From the NCBI GenBank assembly GCA_963709655.1, contig CAVPXF010000053.1:434001-498000 (forward strand): a DNA stretch of 64,000 nt, given 5' to 3'. Both the position numbers and the translations under genes were made by a program. The notes below the pieces were generated by a model, which was not told the origin of the DNA, made no database searches, and saw nothing but the letters and a program-made list of their open reading frames with translations. The DNA comes from Roseiarcus sp963709655 (GTDB taxonomy: Bacteria; Pseudomonadota; Alphaproteobacteria; Rhizobiales; Beijerinckiaceae). Below are positions 17,765-27,123 of the stretch, in pieces; position 1 is the first letter of the stretch, and the number at the start of each line of letters is the position of its first letter.

Positions 17765-19189
17765 CTAAAATTGGAGGCGCAGACCGACCGTGGGGCCGAA
17801 ATTCTGGTGGTAGAGGTAACCGCTCGCCAGGCCCCCCGTCACTTGAGACCATAGGACGCCGGCATAGAGATCGAGCCGTTTCGCCGGCCGGTAGTCGATC
17901 ATCGCCGACAGGGCGTTGAGAGTTCCTGCGCAGCGCGAATCTGAGAGTCCGCCGTCCGTGCAGTCGCTCGTGTGATAGTCGTTCTGGTCATAGTGATAGA
18001 AGGCGGCCGCCACGTCGACATTGTCGTGAACCGCATACTTGGCGCCGGTCCAGAAGACCCGCAGGATCTTGTTATTGTCATATGCGGTTGAATTCACGTA
18101 TCCCGGCAGCACGTTATAATTGCCGATCGTGGTGAACCCCTCCGGGTAGGCGTCGGTCGGATTGCGAAACAGGATGTATTCGAAGCCGCTGTAGAGCTTC
18201 GCGGCGCCACAAGCATAACGCAGCATAATGACGCCGCTCGTGTTGTCGGAGAGGGTCGCTTTCAGATCGTTCATTGCAACGCCCGACGGCAAGGGCAATT
18301 CGCCGAAATTCGACAGCGACACCGCATCCTTGACCTTGCTGCCGACGGCGTCGAACGAGAATCCGCCAAAATCGCCGCCGACTTGCACGTCTACAGCGCC
18401 GTTCGAGCCGTTGCCCTGGTCGTAGCCGCCGAACTGATAAAGTCCAACCAGCCGGAGCGCGCCGACGTTGACCCGGTATTGGACCGAGGTTTCGTAGCGC
18501 GCGTCCTCCGTGTCGCCGGCGCCGGCCACGGTGTTGGACGTCCCGATCACCGAGAAGGCGGGCGCAACCGCCATGGGGTCGTAAGCGCTGAGGCCGTCCA
18601 GAATGAGCGAGTCCTGCCGCCCCGCAGTCAACGTTCCGTAGGTCGGATGGCTGAAGCCCGCGTAAGCGATGGTGTTGAACAACTGACCCGCGCGGCTCGA
18701 ATCGCCGTTCGCGCTCTGCGCGTCGAGCGGCGCAGCGTTGTTCTGCACCAGGGATTTTGGCCCGTTGGCGCGCTGCAGCGGATAGGGATCAAAGCCGTTT
18801 TGCAGATTGAACAGGACTGACCAGCCCCCTGCGATGGGCTCGTTTCCTTTGACGCCGACGTTGGACTGGCCAAGCCCATTTGGAAGCAAAACGTAGCGCG
18901 GACCGTTGCTGTTCTTCGAGATCAGTTCCTCCACGCCGTTGGGATAGACATCGTTAAAGGGCGCGCCATGGGTCTGGTAGCCGGCCCCCATGTCGATGGT
19001 TCCATAAAGCGTAATGCCGTTCCACGTGAGCGGGCATTCTTCCGCGCTCGCCAGGAAATAATCGACAAAGCTTGCGAAACAGGACGGCGGCGAAGCAGGC
19101 GTCAGCGCTTGCGGCGGCAGGTCGGCGGCCTCGGCGCGGCCGAGCAAGGCAAGGCCACAAAAGAATCCGCTCAGCCGGAGTCTTTGCAC
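17765..19189 (-). CDS. General porin (Gram-negative, trimeric type)
   Basis: An outer-membrane beta-barrel of about 474 residues. A signal peptide (RLSGFFCGLALLGRAEA) leads to an N-terminal strand ITLYGTIDMGAGYQT, and the chain ends in LRLQF with the terminal aromatic residue needed for BAM recognition. SNVGVKGNEPIAGGWSVLFNLQNGFDP and FSHPTYGTLTAGRQ are typical of porin_4/OmpC-type proteins. I place the start at GTG 19187-19189, just before the signal peptide; the open frame upstream runs into the neighbouring gene. It lies 80 bp downstream of the glucosidase and could serve sugar uptake (inference). Confidence 0.85.
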   Translation of the reverse strand: MQRLRLSGFFCGLALLGRAEAADLPPQALTPASPPSCFASFVDYFLASAEECPLTWNGITLYGTIDMGAGYQTHGAPFNDVYPNGVEELISKNSNGPRYVLLPNGLGQSNVGVKGNEPIAGGWSVLFNLQNGFDPYPLQRANGPKSLVQNNAAPLDAQSANGDSSRAGQLFNTIAYAGFSHPTYGTLTAGRQDSLILDGLSAYDPMAVAPAFSVIGTSNTVAGAGDTEDARYETSVQYRVNVGALRLVGLYQFGGYDQGNGSNGAVDVQVGGDFGGFSFDAVGSKVKDAVSLSNFGELPLPSGVAMNDLKATLSDNTSGVIMLRYACGAAKLYSGFEYILFRNPTDAYPEGFTTIGNYNVLPGYVNSTAYDNNKILRVFWTGAKYAVHDNVDVAAAFYHYDQNDYHTSDCTDGGLSDSRCAGTLNALSAMIDYRPAKRLDLYAGVLWSQVTGGLASGYLYHQNFGPTVGLRLQF

Positions 19190-19268
19190 GGTCTGACCTT
19201 TGAGAAGAGCAGTTCCTTGACATGCCCGCCCTCCAGCGCGTCGGTCGCACGCGTTTGAGCCCCAGCCA

Positions 19269-22034
19269 TCATGCTCCACGCTTCCAATGGTCGCCGGCTG
19301 CTTCCTGCGCCCCGCCGAACGCCTCGCCAACGCCGCTTTTCAGGAGCGTCTGCGGATCGACCCGCCCGAATATTTCGATCAATTTCGCCACCACCCCGGT
19401 CCATCCGGTCTGGTGGCTGGCGCCGATGCCTGCACCATTATCGCCATGGAAATATTCGTAAAACAGGAGATGGTCGCGCCAGTGCGGATCAGTCTGGAAT
19501 GTCTCGGACCCGCCAAACACCGGCCGCCGCCCCGACGGGTCGCGGAGGAAAATGCGGGTCAGTCGATTGGCGATCTCGCGGCTGACCTCGAACAGGTTCA
19601 TCAGGTTGCCGGAGCCCGTCGGACATTCGACTTTGAACGAGTCGCCGTAATACAAATAATACTGCAGCAGGGCGCGCACCAACAACGCGTTCACCGGCAT
19701 CCAGATCGGACCGCGCCAATTGGAGTTGCCGCCGAACATGCCGGTGTCCGATTCCGCCGGAAGATAATTCACCCGATATTCTTGGCCCTGCACCAAGAAC
19801 ACAAAGGGATGCTCCGCATGATGACGCGACAGCGCGCGGATGCCATAGGGGCTCAGGAACTCGTCCTCGTCGAGCATCCGGGACAGGATCCTGCGCAGCC
19901 GGTCCTGGTTCACCAGACCCAGGATGCCGCGCTCGCCGACGCCAAAATGGCCAGGTCCGGTGGGGTGAACGGTGTCGAGCAGGTCCGGCATTCGCCGCAA
20001 CCGTTCCGCAAAGGTCTTGACCAGATTCGGAACCCGTTCCCGCTCCGCCGGCTCGGTGACGGTGACTGCGCAGATGGGGAGCAGCCCGACCATGGAGCGC
20101 ACCTTCAGCCGCGTCGCATGACCGTCGGGAAGCCGAAGCACGTCGTAGTAGAACCCATCCTCCTCGTCCCACATGCCGTCCGGGCCGGCCCCGTTCATCG
20201 CGCGGCCGATCCAAAGGAACTGCTCTGCGAACTTCGTCGCCAGGTCCTCGTAGGCCGGATCGCGCTTCGTCAGCTCCACGCCGAGTTCGAGCATGTTCTG
20301 ACAGAACAGCGCCATCCAGGCCGTCCCGTCGGCCTGTTCGAGATAGCCTCCGGTCGGCAGGGGCGCGCTGCGGTCGAAGACGCCGATGTTGTCGAGGCCC
20401 AGGAAGCCGCCCTCGTAAAGGTTCTTGCCGAACCGGTCCTTGCGGTTCGTCCACCAGGTGAAATTCAGCGACAGCTTGGCGAAGACGCGCGCGAGGAACG
20501 CGAGATCAGGGTCGCGGCCGAGGGCCTGCTCCGTCCGATGCAGGAAGATCGCGGCCCAGGCGTGCACCGGCGGGTTGACGTCGCCAAAATTCCACTCATA
20601 GGCGGGAATCTGTCCGGTCGGATGCAGGTAGAAGGACTTCAACATCAGTTCGAGTTGGCCCTCGGCGAAATCGATGTCGACCGTCGAAAGCGCGATGGTG
20701 TGAAACGCCAGGTCCCAGGCCGCGAACCACGGATATTCCCATTTGTCCGGCATCGAGATGACGGCGTCGTTGACCATGTGGGTCCATTCGCGGTTGCGTG
20801 TCGCCTGGCTCCTCGCCTGGGCGGCATGGCCGCCGTGCTCCTCAAGCCACTTGGCCAGGTCGAAGAAATAGTATTGCTTGCTCCACAGCATTCCCGCCAA
20901 CGCCTGCCGCATGACGTTGGCCGCGTCCTCGGAGACATGAGCCGGCGTCACTGCGCGGTAGAATTCGTCGGCCTCCCGCCGGCGGCGCTCCAGCATCTGC
21001 GGGTAATGTCCGCCGAACGGATCGCCAATCGAGTCGGGCGCGGTCTTGGTCAGCCGAAGGCGAACCATTGCGGTCTCGCCCGGCCCCACGTCGAGCTGGT
21101 AGCGTGCCGCGGCCTTGGTCCCCTCCAGCCCCGGATTGACGGCGTCCCGCCTGCCCGCGACGATGAAATCGTTGATCCCGTCCTTCACATAGGGCCCGGC
21201 GTTGGCCGTGCCGAAGATCCGCTGATTGTTGGTCTCGTTACCGGTGAAGAGCAGGGAGGGCTTGCCTTCGCAATAGAGGAAATAGTCGCCGAGCTCGGCT
21301 TCCGACGCCGCGACGGCCGCGACGCCGTTCTTCGTCACGACCGCCCGCAAGGACGGCTTCGGCGTTTCGGGCTGCCAGGACCAGACATCGCGGAACCAGA
21401 GTGTCGGAAGCACGTGAACCGGAGCGGGGTCGGGGCCGCGATTGCACACGCTGATCTGGATAAGAATGTCGGTCGGCGTCTCCTTGGCGTATTCCACGAA
21501 GACATCGAAGTAGCGATCCTGGTCGAATACGCCGGTATCGATCAACTCGTATTCCGGTTCCGTTCGACTGCGCCGCGCGTTGGTCTCGACCAGATCGCCA
21601 TAGGGAAATTCATTCTGCGGATATTTGTAAAGCATCTTCATGTACGAGTGGGTCGGCGTACTGTCGAGGTAGTAGTAATACTCCTTGACGTCTTCGCCGT
21701 GATTCCCCTCGCTGTTGGTCAGGCCGAACATACGCTCCTTGACGATCGGGTCCTTGCCGTTCCACAGCGCAAGGGCAAAGCACAAACGTTGCTTGTCGTC
21801 GCTGAAGCCGGCAATGCCGTCCTCGCCCCAGTGATAGGCGCGCGAGCGCGCCTGATCGTGGGTGAAATAGGCCCAGGCGTCGCCGTTCTCGCTGTAGTCC
21901 TCCCTGACGGTTCCCCACTGGCGCTCGCTGAGATAGGGCCCCCACGACCTCCAAGGGGTCCCGGCAGCCCGGCTCTCTTGAAGGCGCGCGAGCTCCGCGG
22001 TCGCGGCGCGATTGATGGTTGGCGTCTTGGACAT
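19269..22034 (-). CDS. Large GH63/MGH1-like glucosidase
   Basis: A 921-residue cytoplasmic protein with no signal peptide. N-terminal WGPYLSERQWGTVREDYSENGDAW and the (alpha/alpha)6-barrel blocks WEYPWFAAWDLAFHTIAL, TGQIPAYEWNFGDVNPPVHAW and GNSNWRGPIWMPVNALL match the bacterial MGH1-like/GH63 glucosidase family (usually about 890 residues). Acidic residues in AWDLAFH and AYEWNFGD are the likely catalytic candidates, by analogy with GH63. The substrate is probably an alpha-glucosyl or glucosylglycerate-type compound but is not settled by sequence. The start at ATG 22034 follows an AGGGGAG ribosome site nine bases upstream; an ATG-like start 18 bp earlier is less well placed. Confidence 0.85.
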   Translation of the reverse strand: MSKTPTINRAATAELARLQESRAAGTPWRSWGPYLSERQWGTVREDYSENGDAWAYFTHDQARSRAYHWGEDGIAGFSDDKQRLCFALALWNGKDPIVKERMFGLTNSEGNHGEDVKEYYYYLDSTPTHSYMKMLYKYPQNEFPYGDLVETNARRSRTEPEYELIDTGVFDQDRYFDVFVEYAKETPTDILIQISVCNRGPDPAPVHVLPTLWFRDVWSWQPETPKPSLRAVVTKNGVAAVAASEAELGDYFLYCEGKPSLLFTGNETNNQRIFGTANAGPYVKDGINDFIVAGRRDAVNPGLEGTKAAARYQLDVGPGETAMVRLRLTKTAPDSIGDPFGGHYPQMLERRRREADEFYRAVTPAHVSEDAANVMRQALAGMLWSKQYYFFDLAKWLEEHGGHAAQARSQATRNREWTHMVNDAVISMPDKWEYPWFAAWDLAFHTIALSTVDIDFAEGQLELMLKSFYLHPTGQIPAYEWNFGDVNPPVHAWAAIFLHRTEQALGRDPDLAFLARVFAKLSLNFTWWTNRKDRFGKNLYEGGFLGLDNIGVFDRSAPLPTGGYLEQADGTAWMALFCQNMLELGVELTKRDPAYEDLATKFAEQFLWIGRAMNGAGPDGMWDEEDGFYYDVLRLPDGHATRLKVRSMVGLLPICAVTVTEPAERERVPNLVKTFAERLRRMPDLLDTVHPTGPGHFGVGERGILGLVNQDRLRRILSRMLDEDEFLSPYGIRALSRHHAEHPFVFLVQGQEYRVNYLPAESDTGMFGGNSNWRGPIWMPVNALLVRALLQYYLYYGDSFKVECPTGSGNLMNLFEVSREIANRLTRIFLRDPSGRRPVFGGSETFQTDPHWRDHLLFYEYFHGDNGAGIGASHQTGWTGVVAKLIEIFGRVDPQTLLKSGVGEAFGGAQEAAGDHWKRGA

Positions 22035-22211
22035 CGTCTGCTCTCCCCTCATTTGGCCGACCTCTCTGGCCTCACGTAGAGTCGGGACAGGTCAGGATCG
22101 TGGATTGGCCCATTGTTGTCCAGGACCTGACGGCCGGCGACAGGGGCAGCCGCGGCCCGGCGACCGCATGCGTGCAGGACCGCAGGGCGTGTTCGACCCG
22201 CAGGTTCGCTG

Positions 22212-22412
22212 TCAGTCCCCCGCCATGCTCATCAGGCTGATGCCGGTGATCTTGCCGTCGGCGTTGAGGCCGATCATCAGGCTCGCCGCGTCGCCGCGCG
22301 GCAAGACGACCTTCACCACGTGGAATCGCTGCGTCCCGGCCTCGCTGGTCTTGAGGACATGGGCCTCGAGCGGCAAGTGGCCGAATTCGTAGGCCTTCAG
22401 GTAGCGCGACAT
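22212..22412 (-). CDS. Small DUF3887-like hypothetical protein or fragment
   Basis: At least 66 residues ending RFHVVKVVLPRGDAASLMIGLNADGKITGISLMSMAGD, a pattern like the C-terminal strand pair of DUF3887/NTF2-like domains (F-x-x-G-x-x-x-x-x-x-L-D-x-x-G-K-I-x-G). The same frame stays open upstream to about 22558 (EYDAHLTDRAVEDMSRYL), so the true start may be earlier, although no good start codon with a ribosome site is visible. It could also be a 5'-truncated gene. It lies downstream of recJ on the same strand. Confidence 0.45.
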   Translation of the reverse strand: MSRYLKAYEFGHLPLEAHVLKTSEAGTQRFHVVKVVLPRGDAASLMIGLNADGKITGISLMSMAGD

Positions 22413-22563
22413 GTCCTCGACCGCCCGATCGGTCAGATGAGCGTCGTATTCGGGCGGCCCCTTTTCCGGCGCCGAACGGGCGCCGAACGCATGCTGAACA
22501 GCGGTCGAACCGCATACGAACGGCGCCGAAGCGCGCTCGAACGGCGTCGTCCGGCGGCGTCGC

Positions 22564-24348
22564 CTACCGTCCCGCCTCCGCCAGGTCGACCACCCGGAGC
22601 TGCGCCCGCTCGCGGCCGCCGTAGCGGTTGATCGCCAGCGTCCCGGCGAGGTGGACGGACGAGCCCCTGAGCCGGGTCAGCGCCGCGCCCATCGTCTTGC
22701 CGACCGACCGGAACGCGATGGCGTCCAGCGCCGCGCCGTCCATGGCGACCGCGCGGAGCTTGAGGTGGTCGGGGCCGACCGGGACAACCTCGGCGAGGCG
22801 GTGGCGCGGCAGGACGAACATCGGCTCGGGGTTGCCGCTGCCGTAAGGTCCGGCGGCCTCGAGCCGGCGCACGAGCTCGGGCGTCGCGCCGGCCGCCGTC
22901 AGCGCGGCGTCGACCGAGAGGCTCGCGGCCGCCCGCGCGGCGGCGACCGGCGCCGCGAGGCGGTCCTCGAGGAAGGCGCGCAGCTCGCCGAGCCGGCCCT
23001 TCTCCAGCGTCACCCCCGCCGCCATGGCGTGGCCGCCGCCCTTGATGAGGAGGCCGGCCTCGACCGCCGCCCGGACCGTTCGGCCGAGGTCGACGCCGGC
23101 AATGGACCGCCCCGACCCGACGGCGTGGTCGCCGGCGAACGTGAGGGCGAAGGCCGGGCGGTCGAACCGCTCCTTGAGCCGCGCGGCGATCAGGCCGACG
23201 ACGCCGGCCGGCCAGGCCTCGCCTGCGACCACCACCGCCGCGCCCCGCTCCTCGAGGCCGAGCGCGAACAGCGCCTCCGCCTCGGCCTCGGCGAGCGCCG
23301 CGATCTCGATCTCCCGCCGGGCGCGGTTCAGCCGGTCGAGCTCGGCGGCGATGGCGCGCGCCTCGAGTTCGTCGGTCGTGGTCAGGAGGCGCGCGCCGAG
23401 CGCGGCGTCGCCGATCCGCCCGCCGGCGTTGATCCTGGGCCCGATCAGGAAGCCGAGGTGATAGGGCCGCGGCGGCCCGTCGGCGCCGGCGACGTCGAAG
23501 AGCGCCGCAAGCCCCGGCCGGCGGCGCTGGCGCATCACCTGCAGCCCCTTGACCACGAAGGCGCGGTTGAGCCCGGTCAGCGGCACGACGTCGGCGACGG
23601 TGGCGAGCGCGACGAGGTCGAGGCAAGCCAAGAGGTCGGGCGGCTGGCGACCCTTCCAGAAGCCGGTCTGGCGAAGCGCCCGGTTGAGCGCCACCAGCGC
23701 CAGGAACGCGACCCCGGCCGCCGAGAGATGGCCGAGTCCCGAGAGATCGTCCTCGCGATTGGGATCGACGAGCGCGACTGCGTCCGGCAGCGTCGGCGGC
23801 GCCTGATGGTGATCGAACACCACCACCTCGAGGCCGAGTTTTCGCGCCTCGGCGAACGGCCCATGGCTGACCGCGCCGCAATCGACCGTGACGACCAGCG
23901 TCGCGCCCGCCGCGGCGAAGGCGGCCATCGCCTCGACATTGGGCCCATAGCCTTCGGTGACACGGTCGGGGATGTGGACGATCGTCTCGCAGCCGCAGGC
24001 CTTCAGGTATTCACTGATGAGCGCCGCGCTGCAGGCGCCGTCGACGTCGTAGTCGCCGAAGATCGCGACCCGCTCGGCCCGCTCGACCGCGCGGCGCAGA
24101 CGGTCGGTCGCGGCCGCCATGTCGGTCAGTTCGAAAGGGTCCGGCATCAGGTCGCGCAAGGTCGGATCGAGATAGCGTTCGACCGCCTCCGGCGCGACGC
24201 CGCGCCCGGCGAGCACGCGGGCGACGAGCTCATCGTGTCCGCCGACCTGTCGAATCGAGAGGGCGCGCATCTCCCCGGCCCCGTCGAGGCGCGCCCGCCA
24301 CGGCCGCCCGAGCGCGGAGGTCTCGACGTCGAGGAAGAAACTGGACAC
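22564..24348 (-). CDS. recJ: Single-stranded-DNA-specific exonuclease RecJ
   Basis: RecJ is a 5'-3' ssDNA exonuclease of recombination and mismatch repair. The 594-residue product has the DHH motifs in order: IFGDYDVDGACSAAL (motif I), TVDCGA (II), VVVFDHHQAPPTLPDAVALVDPN with the DHH triad (III), and LSAAGVAFLAL; then GPRINAGGRIGDA, and the DHHA1 domain with IKGGGHAMAAGVTL and a C-terminal OB fold (GPYGSGNPEPMF ... RLRGSSVHLAGTLAINRY). I chose GTG 24346-24348 because homology starts at FLDVETSALGRPW; the frame is open for 170 codons more without conservation. No lesion seen. Confidence 0.9.
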   Translation of the reverse strand: MSSFFLDVETSALGRPWRARLDGAGEMRALSIRQVGGHDELVARVLAGRGVAPEAVERYLDPTLRDLMPDPFELTDMAAATDRLRRAVERAERVAIFGDYDVDGACSAALISEYLKACGCETIVHIPDRVTEGYGPNVEAMAAFAAAGATLVVTVDCGAVSHGPFAEARKLGLEVVVFDHHQAPPTLPDAVALVDPNREDDLSGLGHLSAAGVAFLALVALNRALRQTGFWKGRQPPDLLACLDLVALATVADVVPLTGLNRAFVVKGLQVMRQRRRPGLAALFDVAGADGPPRPYHLGFLIGPRINAGGRIGDAALGARLLTTTDELEARAIAAELDRLNRARREIEIAALAEAEAEALFALGLEERGAAVVVAGEAWPAGVVGLIAARLKERFDRPAFALTFAGDHAVGSGRSIAGVDLGRTVRAAVEAGLLIKGGGHAMAAGVTLEKGRLGELRAFLEDRLAAPVAAARAAASLSVDAALTAAGATPELVRRLEAAGPYGSGNPEPMFVLPRHRLAEVVPVGPDHLKLRAVAMDGAALDAIAFRSVGKTMGAALTRLRGSSVHLAGTLAINRYGGRERAQLRVVDLAEAGR

Positions 24349-24546
24349 CGCCACTGCCCCAAACCCTCCTCCGCCACCGGAGGAGCGTTTACGAGGTCGC
24401 CACCGCCTCCGCCAGCCCGCGAATCGCCGCGCCGCCGCGCAGAAGACTACCATGCCCAGAGAGCGCGGTGATCCAGAAGCTCGTCGGCCAGTCGGTAAAG
24501 GCGAGAGCAACGCGACGGCCGGCGGGCGTCGTGCTAGGGTGAGGCG

Positions 24547-25047
24547 ATGTTGGAGGCGAAGACGGACCGGGCCTGCGGCTGCGCCCACGATCCGGCGACC
24601 TGGGCGGCTCGGGTCGAGGCGACCTGCGCGCGCGACGGCGTTCAGCTGACGCCGTTGCGCCGGCGCGTGCTCGACGTCTTTTCCGGCAGCAGCGCTCCGC
24701 TCGGCGCCTACGCGATCCTGGAAGAGCTCTCCCGACGCGAGGGCAAGCAGGTCGCGCCGCCGACGGTCTATCGCACGCTCGACTTTCTGTTGGAGCACGG
24801 CTTCGTTCACAAGATCGAGAGCCTGAACGCCTTCGCGCCCTGCGAGCACCTCGGCCACGCCCATCACGGCATGCTCGTCGTCTGCGAGACTTGCGGGCGC
24901 AGCGAGGAAATCGAGGACGCCGCCGTCATGCAGGCGATCGCGCTGACGGCGAGCTATTCCGGATTTCGCCCGAGGCAGGTGATGGTCGAGGCGAAGGGGC
25001 TGTGCCGGCGGTGCGCGGAGAACGCCGCGCAGCCGCCGACAGCGTGA
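24547..25047 (+). CDS. zur: Fur-family zinc regulator Zur
   Basis: A 166-residue Fur-family repressor. The winged helix contains LTPLRRRVLDVF, GAYAILEELSR and APPTVYRTLDFLLEHGFVHKIESLNAF, the last being the Zur-type version of the recognition region. Metal sites are visible: HLGHAHHGMLVVCETCGRSEEI and the C-terminal pair GLCRRCAE, forming the structural CxxC/CxxC zinc site. Zur represses zinc-uptake genes when zinc is plentiful. It stands alone, divergent from recJ and convergent with the Gly/His-rich gene. Irr or Fur are less likely because no HxH heme-type motif or Fur-type HHDH stretch is seen. Confidence 0.85.
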   Translation: MLEAKTDRACGCAHDPATWAARVEATCARDGVQLTPLRRRVLDVFSGSSAPLGAYAILEELSRREGKQVAPPTVYRTLDFLLEHGFVHKIESLNAFAPCEHLGHAHHGMLVVCETCGRSEEIEDAAVMQAIALTASYSGFRPRQVMVEAKGLCRRCAENAAQPPTA

Positions 25048-25099
25048 GCCCCGCGGCCGCCCCGTTCACGAGGCGGCCGCGCGGAAGGTCCGAAGCGTC

Positions 25100-25438
25100 T
25101 TACGGCCCACAGACGTTGACCGCCTGGCTGCCGACATAGTCGCCGTAGGCGTCGTAAGCCGGCTCGTACCGGATACAGCTGTTGTTGTAATAGGATCCGG
25201 CGAGCGCGCCCGCGGCCAACCCGCCGACGATCCCGAGGCCGAGCGCCGGACCCCATCCGCCGCCATGCCAGCCGCCGCCGCGCCAGCCGCCGCCGTGCCA
25301 GCCGCCGACGTGCCCGCCGTGAAAGCCGCCGACATGCGCCACGCGAGGCATCGCGAACGACGCGCTGGCGGTAGCGCCGGTCAGAAGCGCCGCAATCGAT
25401 GTCGCGGCGACTGCCTTGATGAGTGTACGCATTTTCAA
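25100..25438 (-). CDS. Gly/His/Trp-rich secreted small protein
   Basis: A 112-residue protein with a signal peptide (LIKAVAATSIAALLTGATASASFA) and a low-complexity stretch of about 30 residues made of GGFHGGHVGGWHGGGW-type repeats, followed by LGLGIVGGLAAGALAG and a short C-terminal region with two cysteines (SCIRYEP ... VNVCGP). Similar Gly/His-rich periplasmic or surface proteins are common in Rhizobiales and have no fixed function. The His residues and the position beside zur suggest metal binding, but that is inference only. The start is MKMRT (25438) or the Met two codons later. Confidence 0.75.
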   Translation of the reverse strand: MKMRTLIKAVAATSIAALLTGATASASFAMPRVAHVGGFHGGHVGGWHGGGWRGGGWHGGGWGPALGLGIVGGLAAGALAGSYYNNSCIRYEPAYDAYGDYVGSQAVNVCGP

Positions 25439-25817
25439 CTCCTGTAAACTTCAGCGGTAGAGGGGCGAGATCGTCCGAAGTCGCCGCCGCTCCGCGGCCG
25501 GAGAGCGGGCGGCGCTCGGCGCCAAGCCCTGCCCTCGTCGAGATAACAACGCCGCAAACCGGCCGGCGTTCCGTCGGACTTCACCCAGAGGATGAGGCCG
25601 CCCGACGCCAGAGGCCCGCATCGCCAGTTCGACCAGCGCTCCGTCGGGATCGCGGACATAGCGGCGCGTTCAGGCCGCCACGCCGTTCTGCAGCATCCGG
25701 ATGGTCGCGGGTTTCCAACCGGTCGGGGTCAGGATCGTCGGTCCGTCGAATGCGGCTTCGCGGGCCGCCGGCGCCGCTTTGGCCGGGCAACCGGTCTCGG
25801 GCGCGGAATCCATCTTT
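25439..25817. other. Former C-terminal tail of the upstream regulator, out of frame
   Basis: No intact gene. On the minus strand, in the phase +1 to the 25818-26837 gene, codons down to about 25670 read ARPENPAQPTEKMDSAP, then DGPTILTPTGWKPATIRMLQNG, a coherent end with a stop. It looks like the original C-terminus of that gene, cut off by a frameshift near 25.82-25.94 kb. The rest (25439-25669) shows nothing recognisable. Confidence 0.5.
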
Positions 25818-26310
25818 TCAGTGGGTTGCGCCGGGTTTTCCGGGCGAGCGCCGACCGCGGCCAATGGCCCAGGCCCCTCCCCCCGGATCAAGTCCGGAAG
25901 CCAACCCTCTCCCTCCCCAGTCTCTTGACTCGGGGATCGCGGGGTCGAGCGAGTCTCCGGGCGCGGATTCAACCTTTTCAAGGATTTGCGTCGGATTTTC
26001 CGGGCGTGCGTCCACCGCGGCCCATCGCCCAGGCCCCTCACCCCGGCCCTCTCCCTCCCCCTGCTCTTGACCCGGGGATCGCGGGGAGAGGGGCAGCGGC
26101 GCCCCGGGGTTTCCGGGCGTGGATTCAACCTTTTCAAGGCTTTGCGCCGGATTTTCCGGGCGAGCGTTCGCCGCGGAGGCGCCAGGCCGGCCCTCTCCCT
26201 GACCGGGCTCTTGACCCGGGGATCGCGGGGCGAAGGAATCCCCGGGCGCGGATTCAACCTTTTCAAGGCTTTGCGCGGGATTCTCCGGGCGCTCGTTGCC
26301 TGCGGAGGCG
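25798..26310. repeat. Four imperfect 130-165 bp direct repeats inside a gene
   Basis: Each unit has the block GATTCAACCTTTTCAAGG then TTTGCGCCGGATTTTCCGGGCG (about 25798, 25963, 26113, 26243), followed by a CTCTTGACCCGGGGATCGCG-like palindromic repeat. In the encoded protein (minus strand) this gives repeated ARPENPAQSLEKVESAPG modules linked by SPGQEPGQGEG spacers. The linker DNA matches repeats at 34883-34906 and 59524-59547. Confidence 0.85.
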
Positions 26311-26837
26311 CCGAGGTGTCCCTGTCCAACAGGGAGCGCGAGGTCGTCGAAATCCATGTCGTCAAAGTCTTGCGGCTCATACCTCGCCTGACACACGAGC
26401 GCCGCGCCATAAGTCTCGGTTGCCTCCACGAGCGCTTCGGAACGCGGCGCCTCGGGAACGCGGCCCGCGGTGGCGACAAACCCATGATAGCGGTCGAGCT
26501 CGCGCACGATTTTGACCACCTGGCCGACCGCCTTCAGATTGGTCGGCGACATGGCGCTGTAGGCCACCAGCAGCGCCTCGTTGAGACGGCTCACCTGGAT
26601 CGCGACAAACTCCACGGCCGGGTGCGGCATGCGGCGCGCCAAGATCTCCTGGATGACCGCGCGCATCCGCTTCTCGCCGATCCCGACCCGCGCCGCGATC
26701 TCGGCGACCGAAACGCCGCGGTTGAGATATTCGACGATGCGCTGTTCCCGCTTGAACTTCGCGAGCCGCGCGGCGCGCGCGTCCGGCGAAGCGGCGAAAG
26801 GAGCGGCCGGCGGGGCGGCGTCGAGGCAATCGGACAT
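25818..26837 (-). CDS. HTH protein with repeat-built C-terminal tail
   Basis: A 339-residue protein. Residues about 25-65 form an HTH (FKREQRIVEYLNRGVSVAEI, ARVGIGEKRMRAVI), followed by ARRMPHPAVEFVAIQVSRLNEALLVAYSAM, a stretch conserved in a Rhizobiales-restricted family of unknown role. From about residue 165 the chain is low-complexity: three in-frame ARPENPAQSLEKVESAPG modules separated by SPGQEPGQGEG linkers that derive from a dispersed DNA repeat. The last residues after the third module are likely out of frame. The ATG at 26835-26837 is placed where family similarity starts. It is probably a DNA-binding regulator (inference from the HTH). Confidence 0.65.
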   Translation of the reverse strand: MSDCLDAAPPAAPFAASPDARAARLAKFKREQRIVEYLNRGVSVAEIAARVGIGEKRMRAVIQEILARRMPHPAVEFVAIQVSRLNEALLVAYSAMSPTNLKAVGQVVKIVRELDRYHGFVATAGRVPEAPRSEALVEATETYGAALVCQARYEPQDFDDMDFDDLALPVGQGHLGASAGNERPENPAQSLEKVESAPGDSFAPRSPGQEPGQGEGRPGASAANARPENPAQSLEKVESTPGNPGAPLPLSPRSPGQEQGEGEGRGEGPGRWAAVDARPENPTQILEKVESAPGDSLDPAIPESRDWGGRGLASGLDPGGGAWAIGRGRRSPGKPGATH

Positions 26838-27123
26838 GGGGTGTTGTTCTCCGTCATCGGGCATATGAACAAAAGTAGAACGCAATCGCCCGCCTGGCAA
26901 GAAAATGCACCATTTCTCGGTGGGTCGTTTTCGAGGGGGCCCGGTGATTGCCCGCCTGACAGGGGCCGGAACGGCCTTCGCCGCTTCGCGCGGGCGATTT
27001 GACAATCCGCGCTGACCTCGCCGCCCTGACCTCGCGCCATCAAACTGGCGCAAGGCCCGCTTCCCATGCTTCATGCAATTTTGGCGGCGCTGAGTTGGTC
27101 GGAGACACGGGGATGGCGGACGA

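Noticed and set aside
19287..22079. A 930-codon open frame antisense to the glucosidase
   Set aside because: Mirror frame of a real gene with strong GH63-like motifs; no start context or recognisable domain.
22651..24471. Long plus-strand frame across recJ
   Set aside because: Antisense shadow; composition is Arg/Gly/Asp-rich and RecJ motifs are on the other strand.
25798..26310. CRISPR or tandem array in the 26 kb region
   Set aside because: Units are 130-165 bp, unequal, and lie in a reading frame; they are coding repeats, not repeat-spacer units.
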